A DNA stretch of 44,690 bases from an uncultured Acidobacteriia bacterium (lineage in GTDB: Bacteria; Acidobacteriota; Terriglobia; Bryobacterales; Bryobacteraceae): contig CAIKMJ010000004.1 of the NCBI GenBank assembly GCA_903828455.1, forward strand, positions 1 through 44,690, written 5' to 3'. Below the pieces are notes generated by a model. The model was given only the letters and a program-made list of their open reading frames with translations, did not search any database and was not told the origin of the DNA. The position numbers and the translations under genes are program-made. This document shows, one piece after another, positions 17,387 to 25,522 of this stretch. Position 1 is the first letter of the stretch, and each line of letters opens with the position of its first letter.

Positions 17387-18490
17387 TTAGCTCGAGGCAA
17401 GCTCAAGCGGCGCCTGCGCTTTCTCGAACAGGTAGTGTGAAACGATCCATTCGGCGCCGTCCCGATAGCCCCACAGTTCGGCGCAGGCCATGAAAAAGAT
17501 GCGCCAGCGTACGAACCACTTCAATGCCTCATTCCTGCCATAAACGCCCGAAAACAACTTCAGCAACGCATCCCGGCATTGGTCCATGTTGACGAGCCAG
17601 GCTTCGGCGGTCTTCTGGTAATGTTGGCCGTTCACCACCCAGTGATTGCGAATCCTGACGTCGCTCTGGAAATACAGCAGCAGGTCGTCGCTGGGCATCT
17701 GGCCGCCGGTGAAAAAGTGCTGCGCCATCCAGTCCCCTGCATCACGGACTTCGAAGAGGTACGCGAGTCGATGGTGAGTGAATATGTGGATGAACAACAG
17801 GCCCTCCGGATCCATCCAGGAGGAAACTTTGTTTAGCAGGCGCTGATAGTTCCGCACGTGCTCCATCATTTCGACCGACACGATGCGGTCGAAACGCTGG
17901 CCCGCTTCAAAAGCGTTGATGTCGGCGGTGACGATGCGAAGATTTGTGAGGCCACGCTCGCGAGCCTGCGTTTCGATGTACTGGCGTTGAGAGTGCGAGT
18001 TGGACAGGCCTGTGATCTGACTGTTCGGGAAGCGGGCGGCGGCGTACAGCGAGAACGCGCCCCATCCGCACCCGAGATCGAGGATGGAATGTCCGTCTTC
18101 GATTTGCGCTCGCGTCGCTGTGAGGTCGAGCATACGGCGCTCGGCGGCATCGAGCGTGTCCCCGGCTTGCCAGTAACAGCAACTGTACTTGCGGTGGCTT
18201 CCCAGAACGGAGCCAAAGAAATCCGCCGGAATTTCGTAATGCTGCTGATTCGCCCTGGGCGCATGGATGGCGATCGGACTCGCATTCAATTGCGCGACGT
18301 AGCTCATGAAATGAGCCTGCTGCTTTTCCGGATCGCCCTTCTCCTCATCGCGGAGGCGCTGCGCAAGGAGACGCCTGATCCCGGCTCGCAGGATACTATC
18401 GGGCACAAGATCTCTTTCGACCAAAGCTTCGTACCAGGCGGCCTTCGGTTGCCCGGTGCTTTGTTCGGCTGTAAGTGCAGAGGCTTCCAC
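17387..18490 (-). CDS. CFA-synthase/CNMT-like SAM-dependent methyltransferase
   Basis: The 367-residue protein belongs to the cyclopropane-fatty-acid-synthase superfamily, in the branch resembling coclaurine N-methyltransferase. [10 protein letters not shown] is the acyl/phospholipid-side motif, [13 protein letters not shown] is the SAM-binding glycine loop, and [12 protein letters not shown] is the acidic loop. The start is GTG 18490, overlapping the TAG of the DUF1295 gene by one base with CAGGAG upstream. It is the fourth gene from carH on the minus strand, and a second, different CFA-like gene is on the other arm. It probably methylates an unsaturated lipid or related substrate (inference). 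Confidence 0.85.
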   Translation of the reverse strand: MEASALTAEQSTGQPKAAWYEALVERDLVPDSILRAGIRRLLAQRLRDEEKGDPEKQQAHFMSYVAQLNASPIAIHAPRANQQHYEIPADFFGSVLGSHRKYSCCYWQAGDTLDAAERRMLDLTATRAQIEDGHSILDLGCGWGAFSLYAAARFPNSQITGLSNSHSQRQYIETQARERGLTNLRIVTADINAFEAGQRFDRIVSVEMMEHVRNYQRLLNKVSSWMDPEGLLFIHIFTHHRLAYLFEVRDAGDWMAQHFFTGGQMPSDDLLLYFQSDVRIRNHWVVNGQHYQKTAEAWLVNMDQCRDALLKLFSGVYGRNEALKWFVRWRIFFMACAELWGYRDGAEWIVSHYLFEKAQAPLELASS

Positions 18491-19293
18491 TATGTCTTCT
18501 CCTGCGGAATTGCCTTCGGAAACCACGGCGCGAAGGCACTGGTGGTCCGTTGGTAGCGACGGTATTCTTCGCCTCGCGTGCGGATGGCCTGTGCTTCGGT
18601 GGCCGGGATACCCGTTACGCGAAGCACGAAATACAAGATGAGAGCGGGCGAGAGCAGCCCCCAGAATCCACCCGGGGAAGCGACGGCAAACGACGCGTAC
18701 GCTACCCAGATCAGCCATTCGAAGAAATAGTTCGGGTGGCGTGAGTATCGCCATAATCCCGTTTGGCAGGTGCGGCCTTTATTTGAGGGGCTGGATTTAA
18801 ACTTATTGAGTTGTCCGTCGGCAATGGCTTCTCCCGCCATCGCCAGAGTCCAGAGACCCGCGGATGCCCATTCGATCCAGGAAACCCTGGGTTCCGGGTT
18901 GCACGATGCCGTCAGAAATGGCACCGCGAGCACCACACACAGCAACGCCTGGAATTCGTAGAACAAAAGAAACTTGAACGGGATGTTGGTCTTCCACTGG
19001 CGTCGCAGTTCCTGGTAGCGCCCCTCCTCCGGGTGCCCGATGATGCGGGTCGTGAGGAGGTAAATGGCCAGCCGCAGTCCCCAAATTGCGGACATCGTGC
19101 CAATCAGCGCGGAGCGGAGCCAGTATCCGCCGCCCGATACAGCGTAAAGCACTCCCAGCAGAGCCAGTCCTCCGGCCCAACCAGCGTCGACAATTGCCGC
19201 GTTGCCGGTTCGCAAATGAATCAACCACAGCAGCAGCATTAGCAGCGCTACGCTCGCCGCACCGATGAGCACCAGAGTGAGACCGTGATTCAT
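18490..19293 (-). CDS. DUF1295 membrane oxidoreductase (steroid 5-alpha-reductase-like)
   Basis: This is a 267-residue protein with about seven hydrophobic segments. The C-terminal motif [21 protein letters not shown] and the ending [19 protein letters not shown] are hallmarks of the DUF1295/ICMT-like group, which binds NADPH and reduces isoprenoid, steroid or acyl double bonds. ATG 19293 overlaps the previous stop (ATGA). DUF1295 genes repeatedly occur with CFA-like methyltransferases and DUF1365 in light-controlled clusters. I infer reduction of a methylene or enoyl intermediate on a lipid. Confidence 0.85.
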   Translation of the reverse strand: MNHGLTLVLIGAASVALLMLLLWLIHLRTGNAAIVDAGWAGGLALLGVLYAVSGGGYWLRSALIGTMSAIWGLRLAIYLLTTRIIGHPEEGRYQELRRQWKTNIPFKFLLFYEFQALLCVVLAVPFLTASCNPEPRVSWIEWASAGLWTLAMAGEAIADGQLNKFKSSPSNKGRTCQTGLWRYSRHPNYFFEWLIWVAYASFAVASPGGFWGLLSPALILYFVLRVTGIPATEAQAIRTRGEEYRRYQRTTSAFAPWFPKAIPQEKT

Positions 19294-19616
19294 CGCAGAA
19301 GCAGCGCCTCCACGGATTGGTCCGGTCTCAGACGGAAGAGCCGGATCAGGACGTAGCACGACATTGCGATATTGCCCAGGCCAAGGATCAGCACCAGCCA
19401 CAGCAGACGCGACCAGAAGGTGTTTTCTTTGTAAGCCACCCATACCCAGAAGGTGATGAAGCCGAAATAGGCGTCGTAAAGCGTGGCGACCGCCCACGGA
19501 TTGGCGGCAAACGAATCCCACGCGCTCCAAAGGCTGACCGCCAGACTGGTACGGATGGTGAGCACGGTCATCCACAGGAAGATCGCCCCGAACAGAAGCT
19601 TGAGCGCCGTTTTCAT
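19290..19616 (-). CDS. DUF1475-family small membrane protein
   Basis: The 108-residue protein has three predicted membrane helices (LKLLFGAIFLWMTVLTI, VATLYDAYFGFITFWVWVAY, LLWLVLILGLGNIAMSCYVL). The YDAYFGFITFW segment matches what I recall of DUF1475. Function is unknown. It lies 3 bases after the carH stop and overlaps the DUF1295 start, so it is an accessory of that enzyme. Confidence 0.75.
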   Translation of the reverse strand: MKTALKLLFGAIFLWMTVLTIRTSLAVSLWSAWDSFAANPWAVATLYDAYFGFITFWVWVAYKENTFWSRLLWLVLILGLGNIAMSCYVLIRLFRLRPDQSVEALLLR

Positions 19617-19619
19617 CAG

Positions 19620-20513
19620 TCAGTTTCTCCAGCGGCGGCATTCGCTTTCGAGCGCCGGAAGATCCTTTATCCAGACAGTTTTACGGCCCAGGCCGGAAAG
19701 ATCGAGACTGGCACTGCCCGCGCCGCCGACCCACAATTCGGCGGCCTCCGGCATGGCTGCGGCAAGAGCCCTCAACTCTGCCTGCGTCGTATCGAGCACG
19801 AATGTGATGCTCAGAGCCACCACCTTCGCGGATGTGATGCGGGCCGCATCCGCAATCTCGCGCGCCGGAAGGTTTGGACCGAGGTAAACCGGTTCCACTC
19901 CAGCCAGGGAAGCCAGCATCGCAGCGGAAAGCATACCGAACTCGTGCGATTCGCCGGCAGGCGTGGCGAGAACCATCTTTATCGCCGGGTTGGAAGGCCG
20001 GAACAGGCGCGTCATATTTCCCAGCAGGGTGCGCAGCATCTGCGAAAGCAGGTGTTCCTGTGCAATGGCCAGTGTCCCTTTGTGCCAGCGGATTCCCACT
20101 TCGCGCATGAGCGGAATGGCAACATCATAGACCAGATCGCGGGGGCTGAGAACGGCCGCCAGTCGGCTCAATTCGTCGCTGGCGCGAACCGTGTCGAAAT
20201 TCATGATCGCCGTGAGAACGGGGGCCAGAATGTCCGTCTGCGATGCCGGCGCAGCGACTGCGTGGTCAGACTGCCGGCTCAGAAGCCCCCGAAGTTCTTC
20301 GTCGGACCGCTCCGCAATCCCGCCGATCGCGTGCCCTTTTTGCACTAACTGGTTCAGCAACAGCAGTCGCTCGACGTGCTCCGGGCCATATTGGCGCCCC
20401 CGGTCGGAACGCTCCGGGACCACTGCCTTGTAACGGCGCTCCCAGGCTCGCAGCGTGTCCAGGCTAAGCCCTGTGATTTTCGCCACGGCTCGAATTGGGT
20501 AACGGGTGTCCAT
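19620..20513 (-). CDS. carH: MerR-family adenosylcobalamin photoreceptor-repressor (CarH/LitR type)
   Basis: The 297-residue protein has an N-terminal MerR winged helix (1-70: YPIRAVAKITGLSLDTLRAWERRY). A helical domain (about 95-170) follows, then a B12-binding Rossmann domain (about 178-290). Key light-sensing residues are present. They are the W-x9-EH motif (W143, E153, H154) that caps the adenosyl group, His after the Trp (H144, equivalent to the light-state ligand of Thermus CarH), and the lower cobalt ligand H190 in GESHEFG. The 46-residue spacing of H144 to H190 is as in known CarH. In the dark such proteins bind AdoB12, tetramerise and block promoters; light breaks the Co-C bond and releases DNA. 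It starts at ATG 20513, only a few bases after its predicted transcription start. Confidence 0.9.
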   Translation of the reverse strand: MDTRYPIRAVAKITGLSLDTLRAWERRYKAVVPERSDRGRQYGPEHVERLLLLNQLVQKGHAIGGIAERSDEELRGLLSRQSDHAVAAPASQTDILAPVLTAIMNFDTVRASDELSRLAAVLSPRDLVYDVAIPLMREVGIRWHKGTLAIAQEHLLSQMLRTLLGNMTRLFRPSNPAIKMVLATPAGESHEFGMLSAAMLASLAGVEPVYLGPNLPAREIADAARITSAKVVALSITFVLDTTQAELRALAAAMPEAAELWVGGAGSASLDLSGLGRKTVWIKDLPALESECRRWRN

Positions 20514-20522
20514 CCGTTCACC

Positions 20523-20551
20523 ACTATAAACAGAGGCGTGCCTTTTGTCAA
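20523..20551 (-). promoter_or_regulatory. predicted carH promoter
   Basis: On the minus strand there is a perfect -35 TTGACA (20551-20546), a 17-bp spacer and -10 TATAGT (20528-20523). Transcription would begin near 20516, three bases before the carH ATG, so the mRNA would be almost leaderless. The -35 lies inside the left arm of the palindrome, so bound CarH would block polymerase. Confidence 0.7.
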
Positions 20552-20581
20552 TCGTATGTCATGGACAAATGATTGACAAAA
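20543..20581. promoter_or_regulatory. 39-bp palindromic CarH operator
   Basis: Outer arms TTTTGTCAATC (20543-20553) and GATTGACAAAA (20571-20581) are perfect inverted repeats. Centred on the same base (20562) is an inner pair TGTC/GACA (20557-20560 and 20564-20567). The element has four TGTC/GACA half-sites in symmetric order, which suits a tetrameric MerR-type repressor. It lies midway between carH and the desaturase. Confidence 0.75.
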
Positions 20582-20601
20582 CACCAAGAGTCGGATACAA
20601 A
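20573..20601 (+). promoter_or_regulatory. predicted promoter of the desaturase operon
   Basis: It has -35 TTGACA (20573-20578, perfect) in the right arm of the palindrome, a 17-bp spacer, and -10 TACAAA (20596-20601, 4 of 6). The predicted start is near 20608, which is the first base of the GTG start codon, so a leaderless mRNA is likely. Confidence 0.6.
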
Positions 20602-20607
20602 TAAAGG

Positions 20608-21450
20608 GTGGCTGTGCGTGCGCGTAACGGGCGGTACCAATTCGGGGCGGTTTTCTTCTTCCTGTTGCTCCATGCCGGAATATTGGCCGTCTGGTGGACC
20701 CCGCCTACACTTTCCCTTCTGGCTTGGCTCGCCGGCACCTACTCGATCCGGATGTTCGGCGTTACGGCGGGCTATCACCGGTACTTCGGGCACCGAAGTT
20801 ACAAACTTGGCCGCACTGCCCAGTTTGTAATGGCCTTCCTGGCGCAGAGTTCAGCGCAAAAGGGAGTTTTGTGGTGGGCGGCCCATCATCGCCTGCATCA
20901 TCGGGAGTCGGATCGGGATAAAGATGTCCATTCACCCACCATGCGCGGTTTTTGGTGGGCGCACGTCGGTTGGGTGCTCTCCAATGAGTTCGACGAATAC
21001 GATCCGCGCTCGGTGGCTGAGTTTCTGGGGTTTCCGGAAATCCGCTGGCTGGACCGGCACCACTGGATTCCAACCGTGGTCTTTGGCGCTGGCATAGCCT
21101 GGATCGGCGGATGGCCGGTGTTCCTGTGGGGCTACGTGGTATCCACGGTGGTCTTGTACCACTGCACGTTCGCAATTAATTCGCTGGCACACTTGTGGGG
21201 CACTCGCCGCTTCGATACTCCCGATGAGAGCCGCAATAACTGGTGTCTGGCCCTGATCACGCTGGGCGAAGGGTGGCACAACAACCATCACCACTCACCC
21301 GGAAGCTGTCGCCAGGGGGAGCGCTGGTGGGAAGTCGACATTACCTATATGGTGCTGCGGGCAATGAGTTGGGCCGGCATCGCCCGCGATCTGCGCCCCT
21401 TCCGCAAGGCGGAGTGGCGCCCCCCTGTTGCTCGCGTGGCACAGTCATGA
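20608..21450 (+). CDS. membrane fatty-acid (acyl) desaturase
   Basis: This is a 280-residue diiron desaturase of the delta-9 acyl type. The three histidine boxes are HRYFGH (57-62), HHRLHH (93-98) and HNNHHH (224-229). Hydrophobic segments before and between them would form the four membrane helices. It would introduce a cis double bond into an acyl chain, the substrate of a downstream methyltransferase. GTG 20608 coincides with the predicted transcription start and there is no ribosome site, in line with leaderless translation; a GTG at 20614 is an alternative. The next gene overlaps its stop (ATGA). Confidence 0.92.
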   Translation: MAVRARNGRYQFGAVFFFLLLHAGILAVWWTPPTLSLLAWLAGTYSIRMFGVTAGYHRYFGHRSYKLGRTAQFVMAFLAQSSAQKGVLWWAAHHRLHHRESDRDKDVHSPTMRGFWWAHVGWVLSNEFDEYDPRSVAEFLGFPEIRWLDRHHWIPTVVFGAGIAWIGGWPVFLWGYVVSTVVLYHCTFAINSLAHLWGTRRFDTPDESRNNWCLALITLGEGWHNNHHHSPGSCRQGERWWEVDITYMVLRAMSWAGIARDLRPFRKAEWRPPVARVAQS

Positions 21451-22694
21451 AGCGCATCGCGGTGATCGGCTCGGGAATCTCCGGTTTATCGGCCGCATAC
21501 TATCTGAGCCGACGCCACGAAGTACATGTGTTCGAACGGGACAATCGACTGGGAGGCCATACGCACACCGTATTGGCCGAGTCCGCGAGCGGTCCGGTCC
21601 CGGTGGACACGGGTTTTATCGTTCATAACGATCGCACTTATCCAAACTTCTGCCGGTTGATGGCGGAACTGGGCGTTGAAACGCAGCCGAGCGATATGTC
21701 GTTCGCCGTCACAGAGCCCGGCGGGGCCTTTGAATATTCCAGCCGGGGCCTCAGCGGATTTTTTGCGCAGAAGAGCAACTGGTTTTCCGTCCAACACTAC
21801 ACTTTGCTTCGCGAGATCCTGCGCTTCAATCGCGAAGCTCCGAAGATTCTCAACGATCCGGAAGCTGAAGAAATGACGCTCGGCGAGTTTCTTGAAGCGG
21901 GCGGTTATTCCCCGGTCTTCGTGGATCGCTACCTGATTCCGATGGCGGGCGCGGTCTGGTCCATGGCCCCGGAAGTCATGCCGATGTTTCCGGCCCGGAC
22001 GCTGGTTCGCTTCATGCAAAACCACGGCATGCTGGGAATCAATACGCACCCCCGATGGAAGGTGATCCGGGGCGGGAGCCATTCCTACATAGCTCCACTG
22101 ACCGCACGATTCCGCAATCGGATTACCGCGGAAGCCAGCATCGCTTCGATCGAACGTTCGGATCTCGGAGTGACGTTGCAATTCCGGGACCGGCCAGCGC
22201 TGCAATTCGACGAAGTCGTGTTCGCGTGCCACGGGGACCAGATTCTGCCATTGCTCGCGCAGCCAACCGACACGGAGCGCAATGTCCTCAGCGGCTTCAC
22301 CACTTCCCGCAACGAGACGTGCCTGCACACCGATTCGGCTTTGCTGCCGCGACGGGCGGCGGCCCGGGCGTCGTGGAATTATCTGTTAGGCGATCGCGGC
22401 AAAGTGACGGTCACATATCACATGAACCGGCTGCAGTCCCTCAGGACGGCGGAAGATTTCTGCGTGACACTGAATGCGAATACAGCCGTGGATCCGGGCC
22501 GCGTGCTGCGCAAAATGGTCTATGAACATCCGCTTTTCACAAAGGCGGCGATTCGCGCACAGGATCGGTGGCCGGAAATCAGCGGAAAGAATCATACGCA
22601 TTACTGCGGCGCGTACTGGTTTTACGGCTTCCACGAGGACGGCGTGCGGAGCGGCATGCGGGTGGCTGAAGCCCTGGGGGTTTCCTGCGTATGA
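21447..22694 (+). CDS. FAD-dependent amine-oxidase-like oxidoreductase
   Basis: This is a 415-residue flavoprotein. The N-terminus KRIAVIGSGISGLSAAYYL is a dinucleotide-binding GxGxxG loop, with VHVFERDNRLGGHTHT completing the FAD site. PVDTGFIVHNDRTYPNF is typical of this NAD/FAD-binding family found beside DUF1365 and CFA-like genes. ATG 21447 is set by overlap with the desaturase stop and by the glycine-loop position. In the Rhodobacter furan-fatty-acid system a related flavoprotein gene neighbours the CFA-like methyltransferase and takes part in desaturating a methylated acyl chain. A similar role here is inference. Confidence 0.88.
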   Translation: MKRIAVIGSGISGLSAAYYLSRRHEVHVFERDNRLGGHTHTVLAESASGPVPVDTGFIVHNDRTYPNFCRLMAELGVETQPSDMSFAVTEPGGAFEYSSRGLSGFFAQKSNWFSVQHYTLLREILRFNREAPKILNDPEAEEMTLGEFLEAGGYSPVFVDRYLIPMAGAVWSMAPEVMPMFPARTLVRFMQNHGMLGINTHPRWKVIRGGSHSYIAPLTARFRNRITAEASIASIERSDLGVTLQFRDRPALQFDEVVFACHGDQILPLLAQPTDTERNVLSGFTTSRNETCLHTDSALLPRRAAARASWNYLLGDRGKVTVTYHMNRLQSLRTAEDFCVTLNANTAVDPGRVLRKMVYEHPLFTKAAIRAQDRWPEISGKNHTHYCGAYWFYGFHEDGVRSGMRVAEALGVSCV

Positions 22695-23521
22695 TTCCCG
22701 AACCCGGCCTCTACACGGGCACGCTGCGTCACCGCCGCTTCCGCCCGCGCAGGCATGACTTTACTTACACACTCTTCATGGCGTGGCTGGATATCGACCG
22801 GATTCCTGAATTGATGGCACAGTCGCCATTTACCAGCTACAACCGCTTTAACTGGGCGAGTTTTGACGAAAGGGATCACTTTGGCGATCCCCGGATCTCT
22901 CTGCGCGCGCGTGTGGCACAGGATGCCCGCGCCCACGGAGTGCCCTTGCCGGATGGTCCGATTTTTCTGCTGACCCACCTGCGTTATCTGGGTTATTGCT
23001 TCAATCCGATATCGTTCTTCTTCTGCTACGACCAGGGAGGGCAGCTCGATACCGTCCTTGCTGAAGTCAACAGCACGTTCGGAGAGAGCCGCAATTACTG
23101 GCTGTGGCCGCGAAACCGGCAATCCCCGGCAAACGCGCCGGACCGGCCATCCGCTGCGCCTGCGCTGCACTTTCGCTGTCCGAAGGCACTGCATGTGTCA
23201 CCGTTCATGGAAATGAACCTGGATTACGAATTCGTGCTCACCGAACCGGGCGAGAAGCTGGTGGCTCACATGAACACCCAGGAGTCCGGCCCGGTACCGG
23301 CATCCCCGCAGCCTCTGCTTGATGCGACGCTCGCGCTCGAACGCGAACCCTGGACGGCACGAAGTCTCGGCCGTGTCCTGTTGCGCCATCCGTGGATGAC
23401 CGCCAAGGTTATCGGCGCGATCCATTGGCAGGCGCTTCTTCTTTTCCTGAAGCGAGTCCCGGTGTATACCCATCCGGCCCGAGTGCGGCCGCTGGCTCAG
23501 GAGGCAACGAAACGAACATGA
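22691..23521 (+). CDS. DUF1365-family protein
   Basis: The 276-residue protein has DUF1365 landmarks: ETGLYTGTLRHRRFRPRRHDFTY-like start (here PGLYTGTLRHRRFRPRRHDF), FLLTHLRYLGYCFNPISFFFC, AEVNSTFGESRNYWL and HVSPFMEMNLDYEF. The strongly conserved HRRF, CFNP and STFGE clusters suggest an enzyme, but no reaction is established. It overlaps both neighbours by 4 bases. DUF1365 is almost always found between an FAD oxidoreductase and a CFA-like methyltransferase, as here. Confidence 0.92.
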   Translation: MIPEPGLYTGTLRHRRFRPRRHDFTYTLFMAWLDIDRIPELMAQSPFTSYNRFNWASFDERDHFGDPRISLRARVAQDARAHGVPLPDGPIFLLTHLRYLGYCFNPISFFFCYDQGGQLDTVLAEVNSTFGESRNYWLWPRNRQSPANAPDRPSAAPALHFRCPKALHVSPFMEMNLDYEFVLTEPGEKLVAHMNTQESGPVPASPQPLLDATLALEREPWTARSLGRVLLRHPWMTAKVIGAIHWQALLLFLKRVPVYTHPARVRPLAQEATKRT

Positions 23522-24840
23522 GCATTAGTTTTGCGCAAAAAGCTGTCTTCCGCATGCTGGAGAACATCCGTCACGGCGAACTCGAGGTGATCTGCCCGGC
23601 TGCCGGATCGCAAAAAGCCCGGACCTACCTCTTTGGCGAAGCGGGCACGGGCTTGCGGGCCTCGATCGCCGTGCACAACGAGCGTTTCTTTTCCCGAGTG
23701 CTCTGGGGTGGAGACGATGCCGCGGGAGATGCCTACATGGACGGCGACTGGTCTTCACCGGACCCGGTCTCCGTAGTCCGCCTGGCTGCCCGAAATCTAT
23801 CCGAACTGGAAGGCGGAAACCCTGTTCTCTCTTTCGCCAACCGCCTCTTCCAACGGTTGCGGCATCGAATGAATCGCAATACCGTCGCAGGCAGCCGCCG
23901 CAATATACAGGCGCACTATGATTTGAGCAACGATTTCTTTCGCCTGTTCCTTGATCGCAACATGGTGTATTCGAGCGCTGTCTACCGGCACGCCGGCGAT
24001 TCGCTCGAAGAAGCACAGATCGAAAAGCTCGACCGGATCTGCCGCAAATTGCGTCTGGGACCGGACGACCACGTCCTCGAAATCGGTACCGGCTGGGGTG
24101 CCTTTGCGCTGCACGCTTCGCGAAACTACGGCTGCCGGGTCACTACCACCACCATAAGCCGCGAGCAGCATGATGAGGCCCGGCGGCTATTCGCCGGTGC
24201 CGGAGAAGCAGGAGCCCGGATCAATCTGCTGATGGAGGACTATCGGAATTTGCGGGGCTCGTTCAACAAGCTGGTAAGCATTGAGATGTTCGAAGCGGTT
24301 GGCCTGGACTACTACGATGCGTTCTTCTCAGCCTGCGACCGACTGCTGACCCCGGACGGTTCCATGGTGATGCAGGCCATTACGATGAACGAACACCGGT
24401 TCGATGCTTACCGGAAGCAGAGCGACTGGATTCAGCGGCGCATTTTCCCGGGCGCACAATTGGCCTCGATTCGGGAGATTCTCAACTCCCTGGTGCGTTC
24501 GACGCGGCTCTCCCTGTTCAACATTGAAGACATTGGGCTGCACTACGCCTACACATTGGAGGAGTGGCGCCGGAGATTTCACGAATCGATCGGGGCAGTT
24601 CGCGCCCTGGGCTTCGACGAAGCATTCTGCCGGATGTGGGACTACTATCTGGCCTATTGCGAAGGCGCCTTCCGCGAGCGCCACATCAGCGACGTGCAGT
24701 TGATGCTCACAAAGAACGCCAATCCTGCAATTCTCTGCGGAGAGCCATGGGTATATGCGGAGGAAAGCGAAGTGCCGGCCACGCCCGAGCTGACCCCGGG
24801 CCATCTGGAAATGAGCCATCCGTCCAGGGTTGGCGTGTGA
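23518..24840 (+). CDS. CFA-synthase-family SAM-dependent fatty-acid methyltransferase
   Basis: This is a 440-residue member of the cyclopropane-fatty-acid-synthase family. The N-terminal accessory domain (1-120) includes FFSRVLWGGDDAAGDAYMDG. The catalytic domain has IQAHYDLSNDFFRLFLD (about 130-146), the SAM loop VLEIGTGWGAFAL (186-198), VSIEMFEAVGLDYY and VMQAITMNEHRFDAYR with the active-site Glu/His region. It would transfer a methylene or methyl group to a double bond of a phospholipid acyl chain. It is coupled to DUF1365 (ATGA) and to the next gene (GTGA). Whether the product is cyclopropane, methyl-branched or a furan precursor cannot be decided from sequence. Confidence 0.9.
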   Translation: MSISFAQKAVFRMLENIRHGELEVICPAAGSQKARTYLFGEAGTGLRASIAVHNERFFSRVLWGGDDAAGDAYMDGDWSSPDPVSVVRLAARNLSELEGGNPVLSFANRLFQRLRHRMNRNTVAGSRRNIQAHYDLSNDFFRLFLDRNMVYSSAVYRHAGDSLEEAQIEKLDRICRKLRLGPDDHVLEIGTGWGAFALHASRNYGCRVTTTTISREQHDEARRLFAGAGEAGARINLLMEDYRNLRGSFNKLVSIEMFEAVGLDYYDAFFSACDRLLTPDGSMVMQAITMNEHRFDAYRKQSDWIQRRIFPGAQLASIREILNSLVRSTRLSLFNIEDIGLHYAYTLEEWRRRFHESIGAVRALGFDEAFCRMWDYYLAYCEGAFRERHISDVQLMLTKNANPAILCGEPWVYAEESEVPATPELTPGHLEMSHPSRVGV

Positions 24841-25379
24841 TTCGCCGCATCTTGTACATTGCGCTGTTGACTGCTATGGCCTCTTTATCATCTTCAGCGA
24901 GTGATTTGACGGTCGGCGGGAAGATGCCCGAACTTAGAGCAGAGTACCTCAGCGGGCGAAAGGCACTTTTGCCAGGTGACGCAACTGGACGCGTGGCCCT
25001 GCTGCTGTTCGGCTTCACCTATCAATCACGATTCGCGGTGGAAGCCTGGACGAAACGTTTTCGCGAAGATTTCGGGAACACCCCTCGGGTCACCTTCTAC
25101 GAAATTCCGATGATCGGAGGCTTCGCTCGCATGGGGAAATGGTTCATCGATAGCGGCATGCGGCGTGGAACTCCAAAAGCAGATCACGAAAACGTGATCA
25201 CGGTTTACGGCGCTACAGAACCGTGGAAGCAGCGGCTTGGAGTCACCGCAGAGGACTCTGCATATTTGGTTTTGGTCGACCAGACGGGTAAGATCGCCTC
25301 GCGTCACGCAGGGCCGTTCGATGAAGCGTCTTATCAGGCACTGGCTGCACAAGTTCGCGCACGGCTCTCTACCGAATAA
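24837..25379 (+). CDS. secreted thioredoxin-fold protein without cysteines (ATP10-like)
   Basis: The GTG start overlaps the CFA stop. The 180-residue product has a signal peptide (IRRILYIALLTAMASLSSSA, cut after SSA). It then has a thioredoxin-like fold: VALLLFGFTYQSRFAVEAW, VTFYEIPMIGGFARMGKWFI, VITVYG and SAYLVLVDQTGKIASRHAGPF. It contains no Cys, so it cannot be a redox thioredoxin. The layout resembles the ATP10 family of assembly factors. It is the last gene of the desaturase operon. Function is unknown. Confidence 0.75.
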   Translation: MIRRILYIALLTAMASLSSSASDLTVGGKMPELRAEYLSGRKALLPGDATGRVALLLFGFTYQSRFAVEAWTKRFREDFGNTPRVTFYEIPMIGGFARMGKWFIDSGMRRGTPKADHENVITVYGATEPWKQRLGVTAEDSAYLVLVDQTGKIASRHAGPFDEASYQALAAQVRARLSTE

Positions 25380-25522
25380 TGGAAACTCGCAGCAAGTAAC
25401 GACGACGCGACGAGGCGGGTGTGCCGGAGAGCATAGAAGCTCGCGGCAGCCCGGCCGGCCATCCTCATCCTCCGGACGCTGGCGCCAAACCAACGGACAA
25501 GGATGACCGGTGATGCCGGCGG

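Noticed and set aside
25185-25202. Perfect palindrome GATCACG-AAAA-CGTGATC resembling an operator
   Set aside because: It lies inside the thioredoxin-fold coding sequence, far from any start, and does not match the box pattern of the other sites.
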